DNA from: Streptomyces tagetis | Lineage (GTDB): Bacteria; Actinomycetota; Actinomycetes; Streptomycetales; Streptomycetaceae | NCBI RefSeq assembly: GCF_018069565.1 | Contig: NZ_JAGPNL010000001.1 | Location: 806,001-870,000 of the forward strand | Direction of reading: 5' to 3' | DNA length: 64,000 nt | In this document: in pieces, positions 25,341 through 33,306 of the stretch | Position numbering within the stretch: the first letter of the stretch is position 1 | How the letters are laid out: each line of letters starts with the position of its first letter | Notes under the pieces: model-generated | What the model was told of the DNA's origin: nothing | Databases searched by the model: none | Seen by the model: the letters and a program-made list of their open reading frames with translations, nothing else | Program-made: the position numbers and the translations under genes

Positions 25341-25369
25341 AACGTATGACACGGCGTGTCACCCCGCAA
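25341..25369 (-). promoter_or_regulatory. candidate promoter of the ccr operon
   Basis: On the minus strand TTGCGG (25369-25364), 17 bases, TACGTT (25346-25341). The spacer is almost filled by the perfect 15-base palindrome TGACACGGCGTGTCA (25347-25361). Transcription from ~25334 gives a leader of about 190 bases before the ccr GTG. Confidence 0.5.
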
Positions 25370-25397
25370 GGCACTGAGTGCCAGGAAATGCACTCAG
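25370..25397. promoter_or_regulatory. overlapping palindromes next to the ccr -35, candidate TetR operator
   Basis: GGCACTGAGTGCC (25370-25382) abuts the -35 box. A second arm makes CTGAGTGC-N8-GCACTCAG (25374-25397). TCAGATGA follows twice, at 25394 and 25414. The nearest encoded repressor is the TetR protein at 25568-26383. Confidence 0.5.
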
Positions 25398-25480
25398 ATG
25401 AAATCTTTACCCTTCAGATGAGCGATGATCGATCGAATGGACTCTCGGCGGCGAGTCAAAAGGGGCGCTGACATGCAAAA

Positions 25481-25503
25481 ACGGCCACCCGGAGGGTGGC
25501 CGT
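25481..25503 (-). terminator. intrinsic terminator of the TetR gene
   Basis: Perfect 10-bp stem (ACGGCCACCC / GGGTGGCCGT on the plus strand) with a 3-base loop. On the minus strand it is followed by TTTTTGCATG, a rare clear U-run in this window. It begins 64 bases after the TetR stop. Confidence 0.88.
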
Positions 25504-25518
25504 CATCACAGGGCGGAA

Positions 25519-25574
25519 AGAGGCCGCTCAGCGGCGGAAAGCGGTCGCTCAGCGGCGGGAAGGCCGCTCAGCGG
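25519..25574. repeat. degenerate ~19-bp tandem repeat with CCGCTCAGCGG cores
   Basis: GCCGCTCAGCGG(C) or GTCGCTCAGCGGC recurs three times, each near gaaag/gggaag. The last copy is the end of the TetR coding sequence, including its stop. Each core is a small palindrome. Confidence 0.65.
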
Positions 25575-26383
25575 TCCCGGAGCGCCTGCTCGATGGTGCG
25601 CATGACCTCGTCCAGCGGCGCGTCGGTGCGCGCGACCGTCACGAGCACCTCGCCCTGGGCCGTCGCCGAGGCCGACGGGGACGCGGCGCGTACGGAACTG
25701 CCGCGCCCCGCGCCGATACCCGTGCCGAAGGTGCGCCGCACGATGGCGAAGGCGTGGTCGAGCTGCGCCTCCACATCGCCCTGCCCGTCCGCCCGCAGCC
25801 AGCGCCGCAGCACGTGGTTGTGGGCGGTGACCACGGCGGACGCGGCGACCTCCGCCAGCAACGGGTCGTCGTTGGCGTCGTCGTCGTGCGCGTGCTCGTC
25901 GAAGTGGCCGAGCAGGTACCGGGTGAAGAGCCGCTCGTAGCGGGCGACCGAGGCGATCTCCGCCTCCCGCAGGGTGGGCACCTCACGGGTCAGCTTGTAG
26001 CGGGCGACGGAGATCTCCGGCCGGGCCGCGTACATCTTCATGACTTCCTTGATGCCACGGCACACCGTGTCGAGCGGATGCTCGTGCGCCGGGGCCGCGT
26101 TGAGCACCGCCTCGGCGCGGACCAGGGTGTCGTCGTGGTCCGGGAAGATCGCCTCCTCCTTGGAACGGAAGTGGCGGAAGAAGGTGCGGCGCGCGACGCC
26201 GGCCGCCGCCGCGATCTCGTCGACGGTCGTCGCCTCGTAGCCCTTGGTCGCGAACAGCTCCATCGCCGCCGCCGCCAGCTCCCGGCGCATTTTCAGCCGC
26301 TGGGCCGCGGCGCGGCTGCCGGCCGCGCTCTCGGGCGCGTCGGACGTGGCAGGGGTACGTGGGGTCCTGGCGGGCTGGGACAT
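25568..26383 (-). CDS. TetR-family transcriptional regulator
   Basis: 271 residues from ATG 26383; a longer in-frame start at 26554 would read into the upstream gene and is not preferred. The N-terminal helix-turn-helix is clear: RRELAAAAMELFATKGYEATTVDEIAAAAGVARRTFFRHFRSKEEAIF. The ligand domain is all-helical, with an Asp-rich loop (HFDEHAHDDDANDDP). The C-terminal ~50 residues are Ala/Ser-rich plus a short helix. It sits between the hydroxyacyl-CoA dehydrogenase gene and the ccr operon, all on one strand. It is the obvious candidate to control these genes in response to an acyl-CoA; this is inference from position. Confidence 0.9.
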   Translation of the reverse strand: MSQPARTPRTPATSDAPESAAGSRAAAQRLKMRRELAAAAMELFATKGYEATTVDEIAAAAGVARRTFFRHFRSKEEAIFPDHDDTLVRAEAVLNAAPAHEHPLDTVCRGIKEVMKMYAARPEISVARYKLTREVPTLREAEIASVARYERLFTRYLLGHFDEHAHDDDANDDPLLAEVAASAVVTAHNHVLRRWLRADGQGDVEAQLDHAFAIVRRTFGTGIGAGRGSSVRAASPSASATAQGEVLVTVARTDAPLDEVMRTIEQALRDR

Positions 26384-26430
26384 GCCCCGAACGTACTGCA
26401 TGCGCGGCCGGCGGTGCGCACGAGCGGGCC

Positions 26431-26457
26431 CTCCCCCGCCGCCGCGGGGCGGGGGAG
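26431..26457. terminator. GC hairpin after the 3-hydroxyacyl-CoA dehydrogenase gene
   Basis: Perfect 10-bp stem CTCCCCCGCC / GGCGGGGGAG, 7-base loop, in the 157-base gap between the dehydrogenase stop and the TetR start. It probably separates the two transcripts. Confidence 0.65.
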
Positions 26458-26540
26458 AGCCGGCCGGGTCGAGCAGTCCGCCCCAGTCCTCGGCGGACCG
26501 GAACCAGGCGGCGAGCCGGTCGGCGGCGGGCATGCTCGCG

Positions 26541-28346
26541 TCAGCGTCGGGCATGTTCGCGGAAGCCCCGGCCGGACTTGCGGCCGAGGCAGCCCGCGGC
26601 CACCAGGTGCTCCAGCAGCGGCGCCGGTGCCAGCCCCGGGTCGCGGAACTCGCGGTGCAGCACCTTCTCGATGGCGAGCGAGACGTCCAGCCCCACCACG
26701 TCCAGCAGCTCGAAGGGGCCCATCGGATAGCCGCCGCCGAGCTTCATCGCCGTGTCGATGTCGTCCATCGACGCGTAGTGCTCCTGCACCATCTTGACCG
26801 CGTTGTTGAGGTACGGGAACAGCAGCGCGTTCACGATGAAACCGGCCCGGTCCCCGCAGTCCACCGGGTGCTTGCGCAGGGTCGCGCAGACCTCCCGGAC
26901 GGTGGCGTGCACGTCGTCCCCGGTCAGCACCGTGCGGACCACCTCGACCAGTTTCATCGCCGGGGCCGGGTTGAAGAAGTGCATCCCGACCACGTCCCCG
27001 GGGCGCGAGGTGGCGCGGGCGCAGGCCACCACCGGCAGCGAGGAGGTGGTCGTCGCCAGGACCGCGCCGGGTCGGCACACCTTGTCCAGGGTGGCGAAGA
27101 GCTGCCGCTTCACCTCCAGCTCCTCCGCGACCGCCTCCACCGCGAGGTCCACCTCGGCGAAGTCGTCGTAACTCCCCGTCGGCGTGATCCGGGCCAGCGT
27201 CCCGGCGGCGGCCTCGTCGCTCAGCCTCCCCCGGGCCACCGACCGCGCCAGGGAGGCGCCGATACGGTCCTTCGCCGTCCGGGCCTTCTCCGCGCCGCGG
27301 GCGGCGAGGACGACCTCGTACCCCGCCTTGGCGAACACCTCGGCGATGCCGGAGGCCATCGTGCCCGACCCGGCGACACCGACGGTGCGCACCGGACGCC
27401 CCCGCACCGGCACGTCCGTCTCGCGCGGGGAGGCGGCGTCCGGCACCACCGCCGGGCTGCCCGGCGCCTCGTAGGTGTAGAAGCCGCGCCCCGCCTTGCG
27501 GCCCGTCAGGCCCGCCTCGCTGAGCTGGCGCAGGATCGGCGCGGGGGCGTGCAGCCGGTCGTGCGAGGCCGTGTACATCGCCTCCAGGACGGTGCGCGCG
27601 GTGTCCAGCCCGATCAGGTCCAGCAGTGCCAGCGGGCCCATGGGCAGCCCGCAGCCCAGGCGCATCGCGGCGTCGATGTCCTCGCGGGTGGCGTAGTGCG
27701 ACTCGTACATCGCCGCCGCCTGGTTGAGGTAGCCGAAGAGCAGCCCGTCGGCGACGAAACCGGGCCGGTCGCCGACCGCGACGGGCTCCTTGCCGAGGTC
27801 GAGGGCGAGGTTGGTGACCGCCGCGACGGCCGCGGGCGCGGTCAGCACCGAGGAGACGACCTCCACCAGCCTCATCGCCGGGGCCGGGTTGAAGAAGTGC
27901 AGGCCGAGCACGCGCTCGGGCCGGGCCGAGTCGGCGGCCAGCCGGGTCACCGACAGCGCGTTGGTGCCGGTCGCCAGCACGGTGTCCGGGCGCACGATCC
28001 CGTCCAGCTCCCGGAAGATCCGCTGCTTGACCTCGTACGACTCCGGGGCGACCTCGATCACCAGATCGGCGTCGGCCGCCGCCCGCGGGTCGGTGGTGGT
28101 GCGCAGCCGGGCGAGCACGTCCGCGCGCTCGCCCTCGGTCAGCCGGCCGCGGGCGACGGCACGGGCGGTGGACGACTCCAGCGCGGCGGCGGCCCGCACG
28201 GCCTGCGCCTCGCTGATGTCGATGCCGACGACGTCGCGGCCGGCCGTGGCCAGGACCTCGGCGATGCCGGTGCCCATGGTGCCGAGGCCGACCACGGCGA
28301 CGGTCCGGAGCGGGGACAGGGGGGTGTCGGGCAGGGGAGCGGCCAT
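26541..28346 (-). CDS. 3-hydroxyacyl-CoA dehydrogenase with two tandem catalytic units
   Basis: 601 residues from ATG 28346 (GGAG eight bases upstream). Two complete 3-hydroxybutyryl-CoA-dehydrogenase units are fused. Unit 1 has the NAD motif VVGLGTMGTGIAEV, GLHFFNPAPAMRLVEVV, DRPGFVADGLLFGYLNQA and GLPMGPLALLDLIGLD. Unit 2 has VAGSGTMASGIAEV, GMHFFNPAPAMKLVEVV, DRAGFIVNALLFPYLNNA and GYPMGPFELLDVVGLD. Each keeps the catalytic His-Glu and Asn pattern. It interconverts 3-hydroxyacyl- and 3-oxoacyl-CoA. Next to ccr, a role in making or using 3-hydroxybutyryl-CoA is likely. Normal enzymes of this type have one unit of ~285 residues. Confidence 0.92.
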   Translation of the reverse strand: MAAPLPDTPLSPLRTVAVVGLGTMGTGIAEVLATAGRDVVGIDISEAQAVRAAAALESSTARAVARGRLTEGERADVLARLRTTTDPRAAADADLVIEVAPESYEVKQRIFRELDGIVRPDTVLATGTNALSVTRLAADSARPERVLGLHFFNPAPAMRLVEVVSSVLTAPAAVAAVTNLALDLGKEPVAVGDRPGFVADGLLFGYLNQAAAMYESHYATREDIDAAMRLGCGLPMGPLALLDLIGLDTARTVLEAMYTASHDRLHAPAPILRQLSEAGLTGRKAGRGFYTYEAPGSPAVVPDAASPRETDVPVRGRPVRTVGVAGSGTMASGIAEVFAKAGYEVVLAARGAEKARTAKDRIGASLARSVARGRLSDEAAAGTLARITPTGSYDDFAEVDLAVEAVAEELEVKRQLFATLDKVCRPGAVLATTTSSLPVVACARATSRPGDVVGMHFFNPAPAMKLVEVVRTVLTGDDVHATVREVCATLRKHPVDCGDRAGFIVNALLFPYLNNAVKMVQEHYASMDDIDTAMKLGGGYPMGPFELLDVVGLDVSLAIEKVLHREFRDPGLAPAPLLEHLVAAGCLGRKSGRGFREHARR

Positions 28347-28770
28347 CGCGGGACTCCAGGAATGAGGGGTGACGACGGGAAGCGCCCGGGTGCGCCGGAC
28401 GGCGCACCGGGTGCGGGAGGTGCGGGAGAGCACAGGGAGAGAAGGAGGGTGCTGGTGGAGGTGTGCCGGGCGCACGCGCCCGGTGCCGTCGGGGCGGACG
28501 CGCACACGTCCGCGCCACGGCGTCGTACCAGCCGGCCCTGTCCCGGAGCCGGGTCGCTCCGCGGTGCCCGGGGGCTCCGCGCCGACGTCCCCCGCCGTCA
28601 CGACGGCGGAGTCCGTCCCGTCACGGCCGGCCGCGTCACCAGACCGCCGTGCGGAGTGCGCGAGTGGGTAACTCGCTCGTCTGAGCTTAACCACCGGGTA
28701 ACGAGCGCGCCAGCCCCCGGTGTTCGTGATCTGCGTCCCAGAGGCGGGGTGACGTGTCTAACCTCCTGTC
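28347..28770. promoter_or_regulatory. 424-base divergent intergenic region
   Basis: No gene is supported here. It holds two small perfect hairpins in the presumed dehydrogenase leader (GGTGCGCC-N4-GGCGCACC at 28389-28408; CCGGGCG-N4-CGCCCGG at 28466-28483). Further out it contains a direct repeat GGGTAAC (28666-28672 and 28696-28702, 30 bases apart) with flanking dyads CGAGT-N5-ACTCG and TTAACC-N3-GGGTAA. These dyads look like protein-binding sites. TAACCT at 28759-28764 is the likely -10 of the plus-strand gene, 6 bases before its ATG. Confidence 0.5.
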
Positions 28771-29355
28771 ATGGACGAAGAGTTGCGAGCGCTCACGGAG
28801 CGCTTACGGACCGAGGCGGACGCCTCGGGCGACCGCGCGGCCTGCGACCGCCTCGCGGAGATCGCGGGCCCGGACGAACTGGCGGCGGTCCTCACCGAGC
28901 CCGGACACCCCCTGTGGGCCCGCGAACTGGCCGCGTTCCGGCTGGGATCGGCCGGTGACCGGCGGGCCTTCGAGTCCCTGGTGCTGCTGCTCAACCACCG
29001 CGACCCCCCGCGCTGCGCCGCCGCCGCCGAGGCCCTGGCCCGGCTCGGCGACCCACGCACCGCACGGGCCGCCGCCGCCCTCGCCACCAACGAACTGCGC
29101 GTGGCCTACGCCCTGCAACCCGTGCGCCTGCTGGCCGTGTTGCGCGCCCCCGAGTCCGTGCCCGCGCTGATCACCACCCTGGAACGCCGGCTGCGCCCGC
29201 ACGACCCGTACCACCGGATCGCCCTCGCCTGCGTCGAGGCCCTCGGCACCCTCGGCGACGCCCGAGCGACACCGATCCTGCGCGAGGCCCTGACCCACCC
29301 AGCCCTCACGGAAGCGGCGACGGCCGCGCTGGCCCGGATTCCCGGCCAGCGGTGA
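28771..29355 (+). CDS. HEAT-repeat protein
   Basis: 194 residues made almost entirely of helical repeat pairs: LWARELAAFRLGSAGDRRAFESLVLLLNHRD, RCAAAAEALARLGDPRTARAAAAL, VRLLAVLRAPESVPALITTLERR, IALACVEALGTLGDARATPILREAL. The A-x-x-A-L-x-x-L-G-D pattern is typical of PBS-lyase/HEAT repeats, which bind partner proteins. Function unknown. There is no Shine-Dalgarno; ATG follows TAACCT by 6 bases, so the mRNA is probably leaderless. It converges on an acetyltransferase gene. Confidence 0.85.
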   Translation: MDEELRALTERLRTEADASGDRAACDRLAEIAGPDELAAVLTEPGHPLWARELAAFRLGSAGDRRAFESLVLLLNHRDPPRCAAAAEALARLGDPRTARAAAALATNELRVAYALQPVRLLAVLRAPESVPALITTLERRLRPHDPYHRIALACVEALGTLGDARATPILREALTHPALTEAATAALARIPGQR

Positions 29356-29441
29356 GCCCTTGACCGGGCGCCGGCCTCAGTCGACGAGCGCCCTCACGCG
29401 CGTGGGCGGGCGGGTACTCCCCGGACGGTTCCGTCGCGGAC

Positions 29442-29981
29442 TCAACCGGACGGTGTGACCGGGGACCGCATGCCGAGCCACTGCTCGGCTCCCCACGCCT
29501 GGAACCGCTCCACCTCGGCGAACCCCAGCTTCGCCGCGAGACGCATCGAGCCGACGTTGGCGGTCTGGGTGGTGAGCACCACCGGCTCGCCGGGAAGCAC
29601 GCCGGAGAGCATGCCGAGCGCCGCCGTGCACGCCTCGGCGGCGTACCCGAACCCCCACGCCCGTGGCAGGAACAGGTAACCGAGGTCGGCCTTCCCCATG
29701 GCAGCCGGCCGGCTGTGCCCGGTCGCCCTCCTGAGCAGGATCTGGCCGATCATCGCTCCGTCGAGATCGACGACGAAGCTCCCGGGCCACCGTTCCGGTA
29801 CCTTGGGCAACTCGCGCTCAAGCTCTTCGCGCGGGCGGGGGCCGCCGAGGTAGGTGTGCACCTCTGCAGAAGAGAGCAGTTCGACGAACGTCCCGCGGTC
29901 CCGTGCCTCGGCCGCACGGAGGACGAGCCGTTCGGTCCTGATCGGCTCGGGGGGCCAGGCCCGGAGTCCTAAACCTTCCAT
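29442..29981 (-). CDS. GNAT N-acetyltransferase (RimJ/RimL type)
   Basis: 179 residues. The family opening IRTERLVLRAAEARDR, the strand VVDLDGAMIGQILLRR and the acetyl-CoA loop region LFLPRAWGFGYAAEACTAAL are present. The closing TANVGSMRLAAKLGFAEVERF is typical of RimJ/RimL-like enzymes. Substrate unknown. TAGCCT lies 6 bases before the ATG and there is no Shine-Dalgarno, again suggesting a leaderless transcript. Confidence 0.88.
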   Translation of the reverse strand: MEGLGLRAWPPEPIRTERLVLRAAEARDRGTFVELLSSAEVHTYLGGPRPREELERELPKVPERWPGSFVVDLDGAMIGQILLRRATGHSRPAAMGKADLGYLFLPRAWGFGYAAEACTAALGMLSGVLPGEPVVLTTQTANVGSMRLAAKLGFAEVERFQAWGAEQWLGMRSPVTPSG

Positions 29982-30012
29982 CGGCGCAGGCTAACAGGAT
30001 GCCGGCCGCCCC

Positions 30013-30540
30013 TCAGCCGGTCAGCTCCCTCCTGTACCGCACCTCCGGTACCGCCGTGCCGTTCACCTCGAAGGGTTCCTCGGTGCCGTCGGCGTGGAAG
30101 CCCGCGCTGGTGTAGAAGCGGCGGGCGCGGGTGTTGCCCTTCAGGACCCACAGCAGCGCGCGCGGGTACCCGGCGGCGGCGCAGTGGCTCAGGGACGTCT
30201 CCAGCAGGGCCCGGCCTATGCCGGTGCCGGCCCGCTCGGGGTCGACGTAGAGCGCGTACACCTCGGCGTCGGCGGTGGTGGTGTCGCCCTCGCGGTACGG
30301 GCCGTGGCAGACCCAGCCGGTGACCGTGCCGGCGGCGTCGGCGGAGACCAGGTTCACCACACCGGGCGCCGCCTCGGCGAGCATCGTACGGCGCCGCTCG
30401 ACGTCCTCGGCCGGGTCGAGCCCGTCCAGGTAGGACCGGGCCACCAGACCCCGGTAGGCCCACTGCCAGCCGCGTACGCGGATCTCGCCCACCCGCTCGC
30501 AGTCCCCGGGCGTCATCGCGCGCACCGTCGGACCGCTCAC
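30013..30540 (-). CDS. GNAT N-acetyltransferase
   Basis: 175 residues. Acetyl-CoA-binding motif A is ALYVDPERAGTGIGRALLETSL (Q/R-x-x-G-x-G/A pattern as RAGTGIG). Motif B is ALLWVLKGNTRARRFYTSAGF. The opening VRAMTPGDCERVGEIRVRGWQWAYRGLV is the common start of this family. Substrate unknown. The start overlaps the stop of the RidA gene upstream by four bases (ATGA), so the two are coupled. Confidence 0.9.
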   Translation of the reverse strand: MSGPTVRAMTPGDCERVGEIRVRGWQWAYRGLVARSYLDGLDPAEDVERRRTMLAEAAPGVVNLVSADAAGTVTGWVCHGPYREGDTTTADAEVYALYVDPERAGTGIGRALLETSLSHCAAAGYPRALLWVLKGNTRARRFYTSAGFHADGTEEPFEVNGTAVPEVRYRRELTG

Positions 30541-30935
30541 GGGGCGACCACCGCCAGGGCCTCGATCTCCATCAGGAACTCGGGCCGCACCAGGCCGGCC
30601 ACCCGCACCGCCGAGGCGGCCGGCAGCCGGTCGTCGGGGATGTGGCCGGCGCGGGCGGCGCGGATCGCGGGCATGTGCGCCATGTCCGTGACGAAGTAGG
30701 TCAGCTTCACCACGTCGTCGAAACCGGCGCCGGCCGCGGCCAGGCAGCGGCGCAGGTTCTCGAAGACCTGGCGGGCCTGTGCCGCCGCGTCGCCCTCGCC
30801 GACGATCCGGCCCTCCGCGTCCAGCGCGAGCTGGCCCGAGACCGCGACGAGGCGGCCGGTCGCGGAGACGACGTGGGTGTACTGGGCGGCGGGGGCGACG
30901 CCCTCGGGGGCGGGAATCCTGGTCAGGTCGCTCAT
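30537..30935 (-). CDS. RidA/YjgF-family enamine/imine deaminase-like protein
   Basis: 132 residues from ATG 30935. Family blocks: APAAQYTHVVSATGRLVAVSGQLALDAEGRIV, ARQVFENLRRCLAAAGAGFDDVVKLTYFVTDM, and the conserved Arg of the active site is in AASAVRVAGLVRPEFLMEIEALAVV. RidA proteins hydrolyse reactive enamines made by PLP enzymes; some relatives have other roles. CATGAT lies 6 bases before ATG, a weak leaderless signature. First gene of a two-gene unit with the acetyltransferase. Confidence 0.9.
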   Translation of the reverse strand: MSDLTRIPAPEGVAPAAQYTHVVSATGRLVAVSGQLALDAEGRIVGEGDAAAQARQVFENLRRCLAAAGAGFDDVVKLTYFVTDMAHMPAIRAARAGHIPDDRLPAASAVRVAGLVRPEFLMEIEALAVVAP

Positions 30936-30990
30936 GGGCGCATCATGTCCCACGGCTCCGGCCGGTGTCCCGCCCCTTTCGGCCCGCCGG

Positions 30991-32592
30991 TCAGCCGCGC
31001 GGAGCGAGCAGCCCGTGCAGGGCCGCGCCGCGCGCGGACGCCGACGTCGTCTGGGACTCCAGTGGCCGCGGATCGGGCAGCGCCGGGCAGACCGCGTCCG
31101 CCTCGCCGGTGCCGCGCGGCAGGGTGCCGTCGGTCAGATAGGCCGTCAGGTGCCGGTCCAGGCAGGCGTTCCCGCTCAGCGTGACGCCGTGGTTCCCGCC
31201 GCCCTCCTCGACGACGAGGCGCGAGCCGCGCAGCATCCGGTGCAGGGTGACGGCGCCGTCGTACGGGGTGGCCGCGTCGCCGGTCGCCTGGAACAGCAGG
31301 GCGGGCGGCAGCGCGTGGTTGGTGACGTCCACGGGCCTTCGCGCGGGGGTCGGCCAGAACGCGCACGGCGCGTTGTACCAGGTGTTGTTCCAGGTCATGA
31401 AGGGCGCCTCGCGGTGCGTCGCCCAACTGTCCGCGCGCCACCGCGCCCAGCTCCGGGGCCAGCCGGCGTCCCGGCACTGCACGGCGGTGTAGACGCTGTA
31501 CCCGTTGTCGTCGGAGGCGCCCGCGGCAGCGAAGTCCTCGTACGCCTCGACCAGCGGGCCGGTCTCCCCGTCGTGGGCGTACGCGGCGAACGCCTCGGCC
31601 AGATAGGGCCAGTAGCCGTTGTAGTAGCCGCCCGGCAGGAAGGTGTCCTCCAGCTCCGCCGGGCCGACCCGGCCCTCGGCGGGCTCACGCGCGAGCGCCG
31701 CCCGCATCGCGTACCAGGCGGCCTCGACGCCGTCCGGGTCGGTGCCGAGCCGGTACACGCCGTCGTGCTCGGCGATCCAGGCCATGAAGGCGCGGTGGCG
31801 CTGCTCGAAGGCGCGGTCCTGGCCGAGGTTGTCCTCGTACCAGACGCCGGTGGGGTCGACGACGGAGTCGAGCACGAGGCGCCGCACGCGGTCGGGGTAC
31901 CGCTTGGCGTAGACGGCGCCCAGGTAGGTGCCGTACGAGTAGCCGAAGTAGTTCAGCTTCCGCGCGCCGAGGGCCGCGCGGATGGCGTCCATGTCGCGCA
32001 CGGCGTCGACGGTGCCCATGTGCGGCAGCAACTCGCCGTGCTTCTCGCCGCAGGCGGCGGCGAAGGCGGCGGCCCGGTCGAGGTTGGCCTTCTCGACGGC
32101 CGGGGTGGACGGCACCGGATCGGGGCGTACGGGGTCGAAGTGGCCCGGCAGGCAGTCCAGCGCCGGTTCGCTGCGGCCGACGCCCCGCGGGTCGAAGCCG
32201 ATCACGTCGTACTCGGCGGCGACCTCGGCGGGCAGCGCGGACGCCACGAAACCGGCCAGCGTCAGCCCACTGCCGCCCGGCCCGCCGGGGTTGACCAGCA
32301 GGGGGCCCTGGTACGTCGCGGAGGTGTGCGGCACGCGGGAGAGGGCCAGCGTGATCTTCTTGCCGCCCGGAAGGTCGTGGTCGAGCGGCACCGTCAGGGA
32401 GGCGCACTGGAGCGTCGGATAGCCGGGGGTGCCGCACGCGCGCCAGTCGGGCGCCACGCTCGTACCGTGCGCCACGCTCGTACCGCGCGGTGCGCTCGCG
32501 GAGTGCGGTGCGCTGGCCTGGGCGGGCAGGGCGGTGACGGACCCGGCGGCGATGACGGCGGCCCCGCACAGCACGGCTGCGCGTTGTCTCAT
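30991..32592 (-). CDS. secreted alpha/beta-hydrolase, tripeptidyl aminopeptidase-like (S33 family)
   Basis: 533 residues from ATG 32592 (GGGAGA upstream), with a Sec signal peptide (RQRAAVLCGAAVIAAGSVTALPAQA). The catalytic triad can be placed: Ser in NYFGYSYGTYLG, Asp in FQATGDAATPYDG, His in EGGGNHGVT. The oxyanion region is LLVNPGGPGGSG. The cap and C-terminal TAP-like domain with Cys residues match streptomycete SlpD/SlpE and tripeptidyl aminopeptidases, which trim N-terminal peptides from extracellular proteins. A short repeat, SAPRGTSVAHGTSVAPD, follows the signal. Monocistronic. Confidence 0.93.
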   Translation of the reverse strand: MRQRAAVLCGAAVIAAGSVTALPAQASAPHSASAPRGTSVAHGTSVAPDWRACGTPGYPTLQCASLTVPLDHDLPGGKKITLALSRVPHTSATYQGPLLVNPGGPGGSGLTLAGFVASALPAEVAAEYDVIGFDPRGVGRSEPALDCLPGHFDPVRPDPVPSTPAVEKANLDRAAAFAAACGEKHGELLPHMGTVDAVRDMDAIRAALGARKLNYFGYSYGTYLGAVYAKRYPDRVRRLVLDSVVDPTGVWYEDNLGQDRAFEQRHRAFMAWIAEHDGVYRLGTDPDGVEAAWYAMRAALAREPAEGRVGPAELEDTFLPGGYYNGYWPYLAEAFAAYAHDGETGPLVEAYEDFAAAGASDDNGYSVYTAVQCRDAGWPRSWARWRADSWATHREAPFMTWNNTWYNAPCAFWPTPARRPVDVTNHALPPALLFQATGDAATPYDGAVTLHRMLRGSRLVVEEGGGNHGVTLSGNACLDRHLTAYLTDGTLPRGTGEADAVCPALPDPRPLESQTTSASARGAALHGLLAPRG

Positions 32593-32951
32593 GAAGTCTC
32601 CCGGGGACGGAGAGGCAAGGGCCCGCGCGGCTCGCGGTCCCCGCCGCATCGTCCCGGACCCCACCCCCGAAAGAACGCCCCGCCCACAGACTTGGCCCAA
32701 ACGGCCCCTCGGATGCCCCCGAATGCCCGCGGCCGGCCAAAGTCGTTCAGGGGCGGTCACCAGGCCCTGACGTCGACGGCCCGTCTCCGGCGCCGCGGAG
32801 CCGAGTGGCGCCGCCTTGGCCGAACTCGTCTTGCCGTACGGCTCGACCCGCACCGTCCTCCGGGCAAGGATGTGGCTGCCGGGGACGGCTCGGAGCGCGC
32901 TGGGCTTCGGCCCAGTCCACCCCTGCCCGCAGACGTGAGAGGGACCCGACG
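32593..32951. other. 359-base intergenic region, no gene supported
   Basis: Divergent spacer between the secreted hydrolase and a small plus-strand gene. Apart from an imperfect dyad (ACTTGGCC near 32691 against GGCCAAAGT near 32742), I see no clear promoter or conserved element. Confidence 0.4.
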
Positions 32952-33167
32952 ATGAGTGACCGCGTGAACGTGCGAGTGCTGCTGCTCTATGGCGACCAGG
33001 CCGAAGTCGTCGCCGACGTACCACCGGAGGAGCGCGCCCAGCCGGTGCGGTACCCGGCCGCGGACATCGCCGCGGAGACCGGTCTGCCGGTCGTGGACCT
33101 CCCCGGCAAGCGGCTGACAGCCGTCGTGGACCACGGAGACCGGCTGTCGGCCTGGCGGCGGGCCTGA
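32952..33167 (+). CDS. conserved small hypothetical protein
   Basis: 71 residues; ATG 32952 follows GAGAGGGA at 7-8 bases. No signal, membrane segment or known motif. It has regular alternating strands (VNVRVLLLYGDQAEVVADVP, GLPVVDLPGKRLTAVVDHGDRL). Codon use is the same as in neighbouring genes, which supports it being real. It is followed after 139 bases by the XRE regulator. Such small genes often accompany this type of regulator in streptomycetes. Function unknown. Confidence 0.65.
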   Translation: MSDRVNVRVLLLYGDQAEVVADVPPEERAQPVRYPAADIAAETGLPVVDLPGKRLTAVVDHGDRLSAWRRA

Positions 33168-33306
33168 GCTTCGTACGACTCCTCCCGGTGTCCACCCGGC
33201 GGGCTCGTTCGGCGGAGATGCCGGTGCGTGTCCGTCGGGGCCTCACGGAGGGACCGGTCTCACCCGTACCCTGGCGGGGACGTAGTCGGCTGGGAGGGGC
33301 AAGGCC

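Noticed and set aside
25145..25393. N-terminal extension of Ccr from the upstream ATG at 25393
   Set aside because: It would run through the promoter palindrome and encode a Pro/His-rich, non-family extension; GTG 25144 has GGAGG and gives the usual length.
26384..26554. N-terminal extension of the TetR regulator from 26554
   Set aside because: It would read through a perfect terminator hairpin and overlap the preceding gene; the shorter start gives a normal TetR protein.
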